15,809 bases of DNA, taken from contig URHI01000032.1 in NCBI GenBank assembly GCA_900547565.1, positions 1 through 15,809 of the forward strand, in the 5' to 3' direction. Under the pieces are notes generated by a model. The model was not told the DNA's origin. It saw nothing but the letters and a program-made list of their open reading frames with translations, and did not search any database. The position numbers and the translations under genes are program-made. The DNA comes from an uncultured Eubacteriales bacterium. GTDB taxonomy: Bacteria; Bacillota; Clostridia; Oscillospirales; CAG-272. How positions within the stretch are numbered: position 1 is the first letter of the stretch; every line of letters begins with the position of its first letter. This document shows positions 1-6,638 of the stretch, piece by piece.

Positions 1-170
1 GTCACCGCCGCACCGACAAGCAAACCGCGCCATGTAGTTGAGCACAAGCGGGCCAGCAGTGCTTTCATGCTGCCTCCTCCCAGCGCCTCCAGCCCCTGTC
101 CCATGGACCTCATGCCGTAGAGAAACAGCGCCAGTCCCCCGAGGAAGCTAAAGACCATAAATATATCCAT
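1..170 (-). CDS. Na/Pi cotransporter family protein, N-terminal fragment
   Basis: Only the first 56 codons are in the window; the rest lies past the left edge. The start is the ATG whose complement ends at 170, preceded on the minus strand by a GGAG Shine-Dalgarno eight bases upstream. The visible protein starts with a hydrophobic, glycine-rich segment (MDIFMVFSFLGGLALFLYGM) followed by GQGLEALGGGSMKALL, which is the characteristic opening of the bacterial NptA-like sodium-dependent phosphate symporters, often with a C-terminal PhoU-like domain. Such proteins move phosphate across the cytoplasmic membrane. The gene follows recR in the same direction, separated by a nested hairpin that contains the ribosome binding site. 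The family call rests on the N-terminus alone; substrate and full domain content cannot be seen. Confidence 0.75.
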   Translation of the reverse strand, partial: MDIFMVFSFLGGLALFLYGMRSMGQGLEALGGGSMKALLARLCSTTWRGLLVGAAV

Positions 171-173
171 ATA

Positions 174-234
174 AAAATCTCCGTGTTTTAGTATCACAAA
201 TACAAAAATATTTTGTGACAAGCACGGAGATTTT
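174..234 (-). terminator. nested hairpin between recR and the Na/Pi transporter gene (terminator and/or RBS-blocking structure)
   Basis: Perfect 12-base arms (174-185 and 223-234) extend to about 15 pairs if G-U is allowed. Inside is a second perfect inverted repeat, TCACAAA (194-200) with TTTGTGA (212-218). On the minus strand the 3' arm is followed by TTTTTATATG-like sequence, that is, it ends in a short T-run and runs into the transporter start codon. It begins 31 bases after the recR stop, so it can end the dnaX-ybaB-recR transcript. The arm next to the transporter contains its GGAG ribosome binding site, so read-through RNA would also have that site paired. Confidence 0.6.
193..221 (-). 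promoter_or_regulatory. possible weak promoter for the Na/Pi transporter
   Basis: On the minus strand TTGTCA (216-221) and TGTGAT (193-198) are separated by 17 bases. The -35 is good but the -10 matches the consensus at only four of six positions. It lies inside the nested hairpin at 174-234. A transcript starting here would begin near 186 and carry only the right-hand part of the hairpin, leaving the ribosome binding site free. This is a tentative call. Confidence 0.25.
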
Positions 235-265
235 ATTAATTGGTGAAGTTAATTGGAAATGATGG

Positions 266-865
266 TTAATATTCCTTGCGCCCGTCGATAGCACGCGACA
301 AAGTAATTTCATCAGCATATTCAAGGTCGCCGCCGACCGGAACGCCGTACGCAAGCCGCGACACCTTAATGCCGAGCGGCTTTATCAGGCGGGATATGTA
401 CATAGCCGTGGCCTCGCCTTCAACATCGGGGTCAGTCGCAAGAATGACCTCCTTTACGCTGTCGTCACGCAGCCGACCAAGCAGCTCCGCCAGCCGGATC
501 TTGTCCGGCGTAACTCCTGCGACCGGTGAAATTGCACCGTGCAGTACATGATACACACCTCTGTACTCCCGCACTTTTTCAATTGCCATAAGCACCCGCA
601 CGTCCTCAACCACGCATATTACCGAGCGGTCACGCCCCGCATCCTCGCATATAGGACACAGCTCACGGTCGGTCAGGTTCATACACACAGGGCACAGATG
701 TATTTTGCGTTTGGCGTCAAGTATGGCAGTAGCGAACTGCTCGGCCTCTGCCTCGGTGAAGTCCAGCACCGAAAACGCCATGCGCATTGCCGACTTCCGT
801 CCCACGCCCTGCAGCCGTCCGAACTGCTCGGCAAGCACCGCAAGCGTTTCGATATAATCCGCCAT
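266..865 (-). CDS. recR: recombination mediator protein RecR
   Basis: RecR acts with RecO (and RecF) to load RecA on gapped DNA during recombinational repair. The 199-residue product has the standard length and domain order: helix-hairpin-helix near residues 12-30 (FGRLQGVGRKSAMRMAF), a four-cysteine zinc finger (C58, C61, C70, C73: CPVC..CPIC), and a Toprim domain from about 81 to 175 (VVEDVRVLMAIE, then LATDPDVEGEATA). A longer reading from a GTG at 895 exists, but the ATG at 865 gives the family N-terminus (MADYIETLAVLAEQF) and sits one base after the ybaB stop codon. There is no clear Shine-Dalgarno, so translation is probably coupled to ybaB. It is the last gene of the dnaX-ybaB-recR cluster, an order conserved across Firmicutes and many other bacteria. 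Confidence 0.95.
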   Translation of the reverse strand: MADYIETLAVLAEQFGRLQGVGRKSAMRMAFSVLDFTEAEAEQFATAILDAKRKIHLCPVCMNLTDRELCPICEDAGRDRSVICVVEDVRVLMAIEKVREYRGVYHVLHGAISPVAGVTPDKIRLAELLGRLRDDSVKEVILATDPDVEGEATAMYISRLIKPLGIKVSRLAYGVPVGGDLEYADEITLSRAIDGRKEY

Positions 866-866
866 A

Positions 867-1214
867 TCAGAACAGACCGGGCATACCGGCCGCACCGGTT
901 ATCTTTGACATCTCTGCGGCATTGGTATCCTCAACGCGGCGTATCGCCTCGTTTACTGCCGCAGTAAGTATGTCGGTCAGTGTTTCGATGTCATCGGGAT
1001 CGACCACCTCGGGCTTTATGTCAATTGAAACGATCTCCTTCTTGCCGTTTATCACGACCGTAACCATACCGCCGCCGGCAGTCACCGTGTATTCACGCGT
1101 CTCAAGCTCAGCCTGAAGATTTGCCATGTCCTCCTGCATCTTCTGTGCCTGACGTATCATGGCATTCATGTTCTGGGGACCGCCCCCCATACCGCTCGGA
1201 AGTCTTGCTTTCAT
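867..1214 (-). CDS. YbaB/EbfC family nucleoid-associated protein
   Basis: A 115-residue DNA-binding protein of the YbaB/EbfC family, which form dimers that bind DNA and are almost always encoded between dnaX and recR. Seen in the sequence: a Gly/Met-rich N-terminus (PSGMGGGPQNMNAM), a long amphipathic helix (IRQAQKMQEDMANLQAELETREYTVTAGGGMVTVVINGKKEIVSIDI is the family signature region), and a C-terminal helix ending with the Gly-rich GAAGMPGLF. An AGGAG site lies nine bases before the ATG. It starts 25 bases after the dnaX stop, and its own stop is one base before the recR start, which indicates a single transcript. The exact cellular role of the family is unsettled; a nucleoid or repair-accessory role is the usual view. 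Confidence 0.93.
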   Translation of the reverse strand: MKARLPSGMGGGPQNMNAMIRQAQKMQEDMANLQAELETREYTVTAGGGMVTVVINGKKEIVSIDIKPEVVDPDDIETLTDILTAAVNEAIRRVEDTNAAEMSKITGAAGMPGLF

Positions 1215-1239
1215 TTCGTTTTTCTCCTGTTTGATTTAT

Positions 1240-3033
1240 TCAGTTCTCACCGCTTATTTCGTCCAGCTCATCGAAAATGGTTTCGTCCGGACCGTCACCG
1301 CCCGACTTTGGCATAAGCTCGAACTCCACCTCATTCTCGCCGAGCCGCCGTCCCAGCTCGAGCGCCAGTGCTTCTCGTATAATACGGCGGCTGTCGCCCT
1401 GCTCTATCATGTTTTTGACAAATACATTTGGCATACGCACAACGACATGGCCGTTGTCCGTAGTATATGCCCTGCAATCACCCAGCAGTGCCGACAGCGC
1501 CTGCTTTTCGCGTGCGATGCGCTGAGTTATCTCAGCCCACCCGCGGCAAGCGCGCAGTACACGCTTGCCCGAGGCAGCTAAAGGCTGCTCTGACGACTGC
1601 CGTGGTTTTTTCATCCCTGGCTTGCTCACTGCCGGCTCAGCTCCACCGTCTACCGGCATCACAGTACTGCCGGCAGACGATATTCCGGCCATTCCGTCCG
1701 CCGGCGGCAGGTTGTCAGGCGATATGTCCGCAATCTCCGCTCCGCCCACTGGCGGCACAGCGGGGTCTGCAACTGTATTTTCCGTCATTCTGTCTGCCGG
1801 TGAAGCCGCCTGACCCGCAGAGGCACTGACCGCTTCTCCGGCAGTGGAGACCACGGGGACTCGCCCTGCCATAAAGGCTGCAAGCATATCCTCCAGCCTT
1901 GCCACCCGGGCAAGTAATGCCTCGGACGACGTATCAAGGCTTATATCACTCATTTTTATCAGCGTCAGCTCTGCCACCGTTCGCTTGGCGGCACCTGCCC
2001 GTTGCATTGAGGCCATCGCACCTTCAAGCAACCGGCAATGAGCCAGCAGCTGCTCACGCGAGAACAGCGCCGCTACCTCGCCGAGCTGCACTGTTTCGGC
2101 ATCGGTCAGGTCGAGATATTCTGCCGCGCCCGATGTGGTTTTGACCACCAGCATATCGCGGTAAAGCGACATAAGCTCCTGCCAGAACACCGCAAGATCC
2201 TTTGACGACGCGGTAGCCTCGGCAATTATTCCGAACAGCGTGTCGTAATCCTGTCCGGCAACTGCCCTGACTGTTGCCAGCACCTGTCCGCGCCCTACCG
2301 AGCCGACCGCCTCATTTACCCGGTCAACCGTGACACGCGCACCTCCACCGGAACAAAGCTCCAGCAGACTCAGCGCGTCACGCATCCCCCCCTGAGCCAG
2401 TCGTGCAAGCAGGTGAGCTGCGTCATGCTCAAGCGGAATTTGCTCTTTTTCCGCCACATACTCCATGCGCGCAATAAGATCCTCCATACGTATACGTCGG
2501 AAATCAAAGCGCTGGCAACGCGAAACAATGGTAGCAGGCAGCTTCTGAAGCTCGGTTGTTGCAAGTATAAAAATAACGTGCGCAGGCGGCTCCTCCAGCG
2601 TTTTCAGCAATGCATTGAAGGCGCTGGCCGACAGCATATGCACCTCGTCGATGATGTACACGCGGTATTTCAGGTCGGATGGGGCAAAATTGACCTCATC
2701 GCGGATATCGCGGATATTGTCGACGCCGTTGTTGGACGCGGCGTCCATTTCCAACACATCGGTAGTGGTCCCGGCATCTATTGCCCGGCAGGCAGCACAC
2801 TCTCCGCAGGGATTGCCGTCCTTAGGAGACAGACAATTGACTGCTTTTGCCAGTATTTTTGCACAGCTTGTCTTGCCCGTTCCGCGCGAACCGCAGAAAA
2901 GGTAAGCGTGACTCAGCTGACCTGTGCTTGTTTCGTACTTGAGCACGCGCGTAACCTGATCCTGACCGTAAACCTCATCAAACGTACGTGAACGCCACTT
3001 ACGGTAAAGAGCCAGATGATTTGAGCCAGGCAT
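1240..3033 (-). CDS. dnaX: DNA polymerase III subunit gamma/tau
   Basis: DnaX is the ATPase of the clamp loader that places the beta sliding clamp on primed DNA and tethers polymerase III cores. The 597-residue product begins with the family-typical LALYRKWRSRTFDEVYGQ, then Walker A GSRGTGKT (48-55), a zinc-binding cysteine set (C67, C76, C79, C82), Walker B IIDEVH (127-132), and the SRC motif (171-173). Residues about 430-510 are an Ala/Gly/Pro/Ser-rich linker, followed by a conserved tau-type C-terminal domain. An upstream extension to 3150 is open, but the ATG at 3033 has a strong GGGAGGTGG site and the right family N-terminus; the extension would read through the SRP RNA gene. No convincing slippery site for a gamma form was found. 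It is downstream of the SRP RNA, as in Bacillus. Confidence 0.97.
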   Translation of the reverse strand: MPGSNHLALYRKWRSRTFDEVYGQDQVTRVLKYETSTGQLSHAYLFCGSRGTGKTSCAKILAKAVNCLSPKDGNPCGECAACRAIDAGTTTDVLEMDAASNNGVDNIRDIRDEVNFAPSDLKYRVYIIDEVHMLSASAFNALLKTLEEPPAHVIFILATTELQKLPATIVSRCQRFDFRRIRMEDLIARMEYVAEKEQIPLEHDAAHLLARLAQGGMRDALSLLELCSGGGARVTVDRVNEAVGSVGRGQVLATVRAVAGQDYDTLFGIIAEATASSKDLAVFWQELMSLYRDMLVVKTTSGAAEYLDLTDAETVQLGEVAALFSREQLLAHCRLLEGAMASMQRAGAAKRTVAELTLIKMSDISLDTSSEALLARVARLEDMLAAFMAGRVPVVSTAGEAVSASAGQAASPADRMTENTVADPAVPPVGGAEIADISPDNLPPADGMAGISSAGSTVMPVDGGAEPAVSKPGMKKPRQSSEQPLAASGKRVLRACRGWAEITQRIAREKQALSALLGDCRAYTTDNGHVVVRMPNVFVKNMIEQGDSRRIIREALALELGRRLGENEVEFELMPKSGGDGPDETIFDELDEISGEN

Positions 3034-3070
3034 AATCCACCTCCCGTCCAAAAAACAGACCGCAAAGTAA

Positions 3071-3342
3071 GACCATACACCCCAAAATCGAGCTTCCCTT
3101 CCGCGCGATACACACGAATACTGCTCGGGACAGGCACCCTCGCGGCACATTGGGTTGACCGCTTAATGCTGCTTGGTTCCCCACCTGACATGGTTCACAG
3201 CTCCCAATTGCGCAAGACCCATCCTTCAACGCAGTGCTTCGCGGCTCCAGTCCGCAGAAGTTCGGCCCTCAGACGGGGGATCAACCCCTGCTGTAGCGGA
3301 TTGCAGGTACAGGACACCGCTGCCTCCCCGGCTGGTATGGCC
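3071..3342 (-). ncRNA. ffs: signal recognition particle RNA, large Firmicute type with Alu domain
   Basis: The RNA scaffold of the signal recognition particle, which with Ffh targets nascent membrane proteins. On the minus strand the Alu part is recognisable near 3289-3342 (GGGGAGGCAGCGGTG, then CCTGTACCTGCAATCCGC), matching the Bacillus scRNA layout. Domain IV lies near 3160-3200, with the conserved CAGG and AAGCAGC sides of the Ffh-binding symmetric loop and a GGAA tetraloop (3177-3180). The closing pairs are GG/CC, the reverse of the Escherichia coli CC/GG order. The 5' GGCCATAC pairs with the 3' GTATGGTC (3071-3078), so the ends come together as expected for a molecule of about 270 nt. 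Ends are estimated from this pairing. The gene lies 37 bases upstream of dnaX on the same strand, the classical Firmicute position. Confidence 0.93.
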
Positions 3343-3407
3343 TTATTTCACAGTCTGCTTTTGCAGTTACTATGGCGGCTTTTCAAACTGTGTTTGCCGC
3401 TTTGTTT

Positions 3408-3436
3408 ATTTTATCATATTATGCTCGTTTTTGCAA
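3408..3436 (-). promoter_or_regulatory. sigma-A-type promoter of the SRP RNA (and probably dnaX)
   Basis: On the minus strand TTGCAA (3431-3436) and TAAAAT (3408-3413) are separated by exactly 17 bases. The predicted start is near 3400, giving a leader of about 58 bases before the mature SRP RNA. The leader can form small hairpins (GCGGC with GCCGC; CACAGT with ACTGTG). This fits a precursor that is trimmed, as in Bacillus, where RNase III processes scRNA. No strong terminator lies between the RNA and dnaX, only six T residues at 3050-3055 after the terminal stem, so read-through into dnaX is plausible. Confidence 0.75.
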
Positions 3437-3506
3437 TAGCCGAAACAAAAATTTTTATTTGCGGCCGGATATTATTTCAGGTAAAACGCATTTTTCCTCC
3501 GGACGG

Positions 3507-3559
3507 AAAAACTCCGCCCGTTTGCAGAGGCCGTATAGCAGCGGCTTGCGCGGGCGGAG
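3507..3559 (-). terminator. rho-independent terminator of the SLH-protein gene
   Basis: On the minus strand CTCCGCCCG (3551-3559) pairs perfectly with CGGGCGGAG (3512-3520), and the 3' arm is followed at once by TTTTT (3507-3511). The loop holds a smaller GCCG/CGGC hairpin. It lies about 90 bases after the SLH gene stop and 70 bases before the SRP promoter, so it isolates the SRP-dnaX unit. The same 3' arm can also pair with TCCGTCCG just downstream (3500-3507), giving a mutually exclusive second hairpin. Nothing else is recognised in 3437-3645. Confidence 0.7.
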
Positions 3560-3645
3560 ACAATGCTTCAGATGTACTTAATCTGACGTGCTCAGGCATA
3601 ACACTCGGTCGGAAAAGCGCTCAATCGCACCTTTACCTAACACGC

Positions 3646-4932
3646 TCATTTTGTGCCGTCAGCCAGCGACGCCAACAATATTGCCGCTTGTTCACGGGTC
3701 AGTGCGGCACCATAATCGGTCCGGTCATCTCCGCTCAGAAGGCCACGCTCCACCATAAGCCCGATCGCCTGCTTTGCCCATACAGGTGCCGTGCCCTCCC
3801 CGGCAAATGCCGGCACCGCAGCAGATGTGTCAAGCCCGAGCATGAGGGCACACACTGTAGACGCCTCGGCGATTGTCATCGGCGCATCTGGCAGAAAATA
3901 CTTGTTGCCGTTCCATGAGCTTCCGCTTATATATCCCGCCCGCGCGGCAACGGCTATGTACGGCTTGAGCGCTTCGGGAATGTCGGCATCGTCATAAAAT
4001 CCCGTGTCACTGACAGTCGGCAGTGACGTTACCCCCGCCGCTTTGAGCGCCATGACCACAAACTCGCATCTCGTCACGCTGCGGTTGGGATAGAAATACC
4101 GTACATTGCCAACCTGCGTACCGTTCATAACTCCCATATCAGTCAGCCTGACGGCAGCGGCATAGGCGGCAGATTGCTTCATGTCCTCATACTGTGCCGA
4201 GCTGACACTTGTACTGACCTCGAGATTTATGCGGCTTGCCGCCGAGTAATTTCCGTATTTGTCAGACACAACATACTCAAAGCTGTCCTGCCCGGTATAA
4301 TCGAAGTCGGGGATATAAACGTATTTTCCGGCGTCATCATACAGCACAACACGTCCATGGCGCGGGTAGGTAACTATCTGATATGTAAGCTGGTCACCCT
4401 CAGGGTCGGCGGCGTAAAGACGGCCGTATGCGGCAATATCGCGGTAGGTGCCTACAGACAGCTGCTGCTTGCCTGCAGTCGGTGAATAATTGATGCTGTC
4501 CAGCATGTACAGCCTGCAGCACATGGTATACGCGCTGTTGTTTACCCTGAATTCAAACGACGACTGCCGGCAGTCTCCCGCGGCGGCGAAGCTAAGCAGC
4601 TCAAGATTGGAGCGCGAGATAGTCTGTCCTGCACGGACGGTGGTTGAACCTATAAGCAGTTCACCGTCTGTCGCGGCCGGGACTGCGGTCACGGTGATCG
4701 ACTTGATCTGCTCCAGATTCAGCACACGTTCAAAATCACGCGGCGAAAACAGAATTTCATTGCCTGCGATGCCGGATTTGGCCATTGGCGTGCTTTGCGC
4801 TATCACACACAGCGCAGGTGAAACAGGGGCGGTATCGGAACCCGCCGCGGCTATGATGCCGGTGTTGACCGTCACCGACAGCAGAAGCGTCACAAGTAAC
4901 GCGGAGAACGACATGAGAACTGTGGTTTTCAT
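3646..4932 (-). CDS. exported protein with a cadherin-like domain and three S-layer homology repeats
   Basis: The 428-residue product has a signal peptide (residues 1-30: basic start, long hydrophobic stretch, AAAGS cleavage region). Residues 55-160 form a module seen in other Clostridia wall proteins (SPRDFERVL, LLIGSTTVRAGQTIS). A cadherin-like/bacterial Ig-like domain follows at about 160-240 (YAADPEGDQLTYQIV, YIPDFDYTGQDSFEYVVSD). Three SLH repeats occupy about 255-300, 308-366 and 380-423; the second and third keep the usual helix-turn pattern, and the first ends with TRCEF in place of the common TRAEF. SLH repeats bind pyruvylated secondary wall polymers, so the protein should sit on the cell surface. 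The ATG at 4932 has a strong GGGAGGTC site; an upstream extension to 5004 is rejected because it would precede the signal peptide. The precise function is unknown. Confidence 0.88.
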   Translation of the reverse strand: MKTTVLMSFSALLVTLLLSVTVNTGIIAAAGSDTAPVSPALCVIAQSTPMAKSGIAGNEILFSPRDFERVLNLEQIKSITVTAVPAATDGELLIGSTTVRAGQTISRSNLELLSFAAAGDCRQSSFEFRVNNSAYTMCCRLYMLDSINYSPTAGKQQLSVGTYRDIAAYGRLYAADPEGDQLTYQIVTYPRHGRVVLYDDAGKYVYIPDFDYTGQDSFEYVVSDKYGNYSAASRINLEVSTSVSSAQYEDMKQSAAYAAAVRLTDMGVMNGTQVGNVRYFYPNRSVTRCEFVVMALKAAGVTSLPTVSDTGFYDDADIPEALKPYIAVAARAGYISGSSWNGNKYFLPDAPMTIAEASTVCALMLGLDTSAAVPAFAGEGTAPVWAKQAIGLMVERGLLSGDDRTDYGAALTREQAAILLASLADGTK

Positions 4933-4962
4933 TGTATGACCTCCCAAACGGCTATCTGGTAA

Positions 4963-4968
4963 ATTATA
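4963..4968 (-). promoter_or_regulatory. possible -10 element for the SLH-protein gene
   Basis: A perfect TATAAT on the minus strand, 30 bases upstream of the SLH-protein start and downstream of the spoIIR terminator. No good -35 lies 16-18 bases before it (GGAATA at 17), so either the promoter is weak or activator-dependent, or the match is by chance. Confidence 0.35.
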
Positions 4969-5021
4969 CGCCGTCAAAAAAGAAATATTCCGGTCTTTCT
5001 GCAAATCATAATCAAATACAG

Positions 5022-5057
5022 AAAAATCACTTTACCGCCCAAAGGCAGTAAAGTGAT
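5022..5057 (-). terminator. rho-independent terminator of spoIIR
   Basis: Perfect 10-base arms ATCACTTTAC (5026-5035) and GTAAAGTGAT (5048-5057), with a further GCC/GGC inner stem and a CAAA loop. On the minus strand the 3' arm is followed by a T-run (5022-5026). It lies about 30 bases beyond the spoIIR stop. Confidence 0.85.
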
Positions 5058-5088
5058 CGGCTCTTCATAATTCATAAGGCGACCGCGG

Positions 5089-5709
5089 CTACTTCTCCCC
5101 CTTACCGAACGCCCGTTCCAGAAGCTCCAGAAAACGGAAGCGCAGCTTATATTTGGCTCCGTTGGACTCGGTCACAATTTTATACTGCTCCGGTGTTAGT
5201 CCAACCTGTACAAAAGCATCCTCGGACGACTTTCGGTCGGCCGCACCAAGACATAGATTCGGGAAAAGCACACACCACCAGTTGGCTCCGTCAGCCTCAC
5301 CTATGCACACACGCAGCGACATATACCTGCCCGCCGGAAAACATACCGATTCATAACTTTTTGTTGGGTAATCCTCGTAATCGAGCAGCACCGTGACATC
5401 ATAATCATATCCTTTGGCCCGTACGACCTCAAGCGCCACCTGCCGCAGCTCCTCCAGCCGCCCTGACAGCGCCTCTACTGCGCTATCACGGTCGCAACAT
5501 CCCGCAACAATAGCCGATGACCGCTCAAGTATACTGTCCCTGACACAAAGCTTGAGCGCCTGATCCTCCTCGCTGTCCGAATTTGCAAGCACGTGCAGAC
5601 GCACGACGCTGTCATAGATTTCAGCCTCGCCGTGAGTCGGCAATATGCCGATTATCATAACACCCACAAGTATGAACACGCAGAATAATGCAAATTTTTT
5701 CATGATCAT
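5089..5709 (-). CDS. spoIIR: stage II sporulation protein R
   Basis: SpoIIR is made in the forespore under sigma-F, exported, and triggers the SpoIIGA protease that activates sigma-E in the mother cell. The 206-residue product has an N-terminal signal/anchor (MKKFALFCVFILVGVMIIGILP) and the family core: VRLHVLANSDSEEDQALKL, VLLDYEDYPTKSYESVCFPAGRY, then LRVCIGEADGANWWCVLFPNLC. Length matches the family. The ATG at 5709 is chosen because AGGAGG lies seven bases upstream; a second ATG two codons later is possible. It is monocistronic: a terminator follows, and the plus-strand rpe promoter lies behind it. Its presence argues that the organism forms, or descends from, endospore formers. No clear sigma-F promoter was identified. 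Confidence 0.95.
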   Translation of the reverse strand: MIMKKFALFCVFILVGVMIIGILPTHGEAEIYDSVVRLHVLANSDSEEDQALKLCVRDSILERSSAIVAGCCDRDSAVEALSGRLEELRQVALEVVRAKGYDYDVTVLLDYEDYPTKSYESVCFPAGRYMSLRVCIGEADGANWWCVLFPNLCLGAADRKSSEDAFVQVGLTPEQYKIVTESNGAKYKLRFRFLELLERAFGKGEK

Positions 5710-5804
5710 ATGTTCTCCTCCTGTAATTGTAAAATATTGTCTGTCACATACGTCTCCGATTATTCAAGGCATTTCATAATTATGGCTATTTTTTCTTGCA
5801 CCGA

Positions 5805-5833
5805 TTGACAAAGCAGTCCGAGTGTGATAAAAT
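5805..5833 (+). promoter_or_regulatory. sigma-A promoter of the rpe-family gene
   Basis: TTGACA (5805-5810) is a perfect -35, followed after 17 bases by TAAAAT (5828-5833). The start would be near 5840, leaving a leader of about 25 bases with a GGGAGAG ribosome binding site before the ATG at 5865. Confidence 0.85.
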
Positions 5834-5864
5834 AATAACAAATTAAACGGGAGAGACTCATATC

Positions 5865-6533
5865 ATGGATAAAAAAATATCACCATCGCTTATGTGCGCA
5901 GATTTTCTCAACCTCGGCCGCGAAATAAAGGCGCTTGAGGAGCAGGGCATCGAGTATCTTCATATTGATATAATGGACGGTGTTTTTGTCCCGAATTACA
6001 CGCTCGGCACCGACTTTATTAAAAAGCTGCACCGTGCTACCCCCATTCCGCTGGACATTCATCTTATGATAGACCGCCCCGACTGCAAAATGGATCGTTT
6101 TGAACTTCGTCCGGGCGACTATGTGTCAATTCACTACGAGGCAACTCCGCATGTCCAGCGCACACTGTCCTACATACGTCAGGCAGGTGCTAAACCCATG
6201 CTGGCACTGAATCCCGCAACTCCGCTGTGCGTACTCGAGGACCTTCTTGCGGATATTGATGCAGTTCTGATCATGACGGTCAATCCAGGTTACTCAGGAC
6301 AGAAGCTCATTCCGCAGACCATAGACAAAATCGCCCGTCTGCGCCGTATGCTGGACAAGTCGGGCTATACTGGCATCGAAATTGAGTGCGACGGCAATGT
6401 TTCATTTGAAAATGCGACTAAAATGAGCCGCGCCGGTGCCAATATTTTCGTGGCCGGGACATCAAGTCTGTACGCCCCCGGCGCCGACCTTGAGACAAAC
6501 GTCGTAAAATTCCGTAAGGCGGTAAAAGACTGA
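5865..6533 (+). CDS. ribulose-phosphate 3-epimerase family protein
   Basis: A 222-residue TIM-barrel epimerase. Classical Rpe interconverts ribulose 5-phosphate and xylulose 5-phosphate in the pentose phosphate pathway. The metal and acid/base residues are in place: H33 and D35 in HIDIMDG, H66 in DIHLMI, and D176. Also present are LNPATP (115-120), MTVNPGYSGQK (137-147) and the phosphate-binding end AGTSSLY. The stretch around D176 reads IECDGNVSFENA, with DGN where typical Rpe proteins have DGG, and GYSGQ replaces the usual GFGGQ. Such changes occur in relatives acting on other ketose phosphates, such as allulose-6-phosphate 3-epimerase (AlsE), so the substrate is not certain. It has its own promoter and terminator and precedes pgk-tpiA. 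Confidence 0.9.
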   Translation: MDKKISPSLMCADFLNLGREIKALEEQGIEYLHIDIMDGVFVPNYTLGTDFIKKLHRATPIPLDIHLMIDRPDCKMDRFELRPGDYVSIHYEATPHVQRTLSYIRQAGAKPMLALNPATPLCVLEDLLADIDAVLIMTVNPGYSGQKLIPQTIDKIARLRRMLDKSGYTGIEIECDGNVSFENATKMSRAGANIFVAGTSSLYAPGADLETNVVKFRKAVKD

Positions 6534-6534
6534 C

Positions 6535-6566
6535 ACCGCTCAGCCGTTTATCTCAGAGCGGTTTTA
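6535..6566 (+). terminator. terminator after the rpe-family gene
   Basis: ACCGCTC (6535-6541) pairs with GAGCGGT (6556-6562), a 14-base loop, followed by TTTTAT. It begins right after the stop codon at 6531-6533. Confidence 0.65.
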
Positions 6567-6597
6567 TACTCGAAAAGTAAAAAATTTCAAAAAAATA

Positions 6598-6626
6598 TTG
6601 ATATGCGCCCACAGATGTGGTATACT
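6598..6626 (+). promoter_or_regulatory. promoter of pgk-tpiA with extended -10
   Basis: TTGATA (6598-6603), a 17-base spacer, and TATACT (6621-6626), with TG one base before the -10 (6618-6619) as in extended -10 promoters. An A/T-rich tract precedes the -35. The start is near 6633, giving a leader of about 44 bases with an AAAGGAAA ribosome binding site. Confidence 0.85.
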
Positions 6627-6638
6627 ATCCCATAGTAT
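6622..6638. promoter_or_regulatory. palindrome over the pgk -10 and start point (candidate operator)
   Basis: ATACTAT (6622-6628) and ATAGTAT (6632-6638) are perfect inverted repeats around CCC. The palindrome covers most of the -10 and the predicted transcription start of pgk, where a bound repressor would block RNA polymerase. In Bacillus a regulator (CggR) controls the corresponding glycolytic operon, but this site is not recognisably its operator. No regulator is identified. Confidence 0.45.

Noticed and set aside
194..218. CRP/FNR-type binding site from TCACAAA and TTTGTGA
   Set aside because: The half-sites are in the wrong order (TCACA before TGTGA) and 11 bases apart, so it fits a hairpin better than a CRP/FNR box.
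1606..1611. Run of six A (minus strand) in dnaX as a gamma-type frameshift site
   Set aside because: In the reading frame it is G-AAA-AAA, not a proper A-AAA-AAG slippery heptamer. It lies far into the linker, with no clear stimulating stem-loop. A -1 shift would end 25 codons later, but nothing supports it.
3034..3150. N-terminal extension of dnaX
   Set aside because: It would translate through the 3' end of the SRP RNA. The ATG at 3033 has a strong ribosome binding site and the family N-terminus.
5710..5800. Sigma-F promoter for spoIIR
   Set aside because: GAATA and GTATG occur on the minus strand, but neither has a matching GG-containing -10 at the right distance. Expected from the family but not supported by this sequence.
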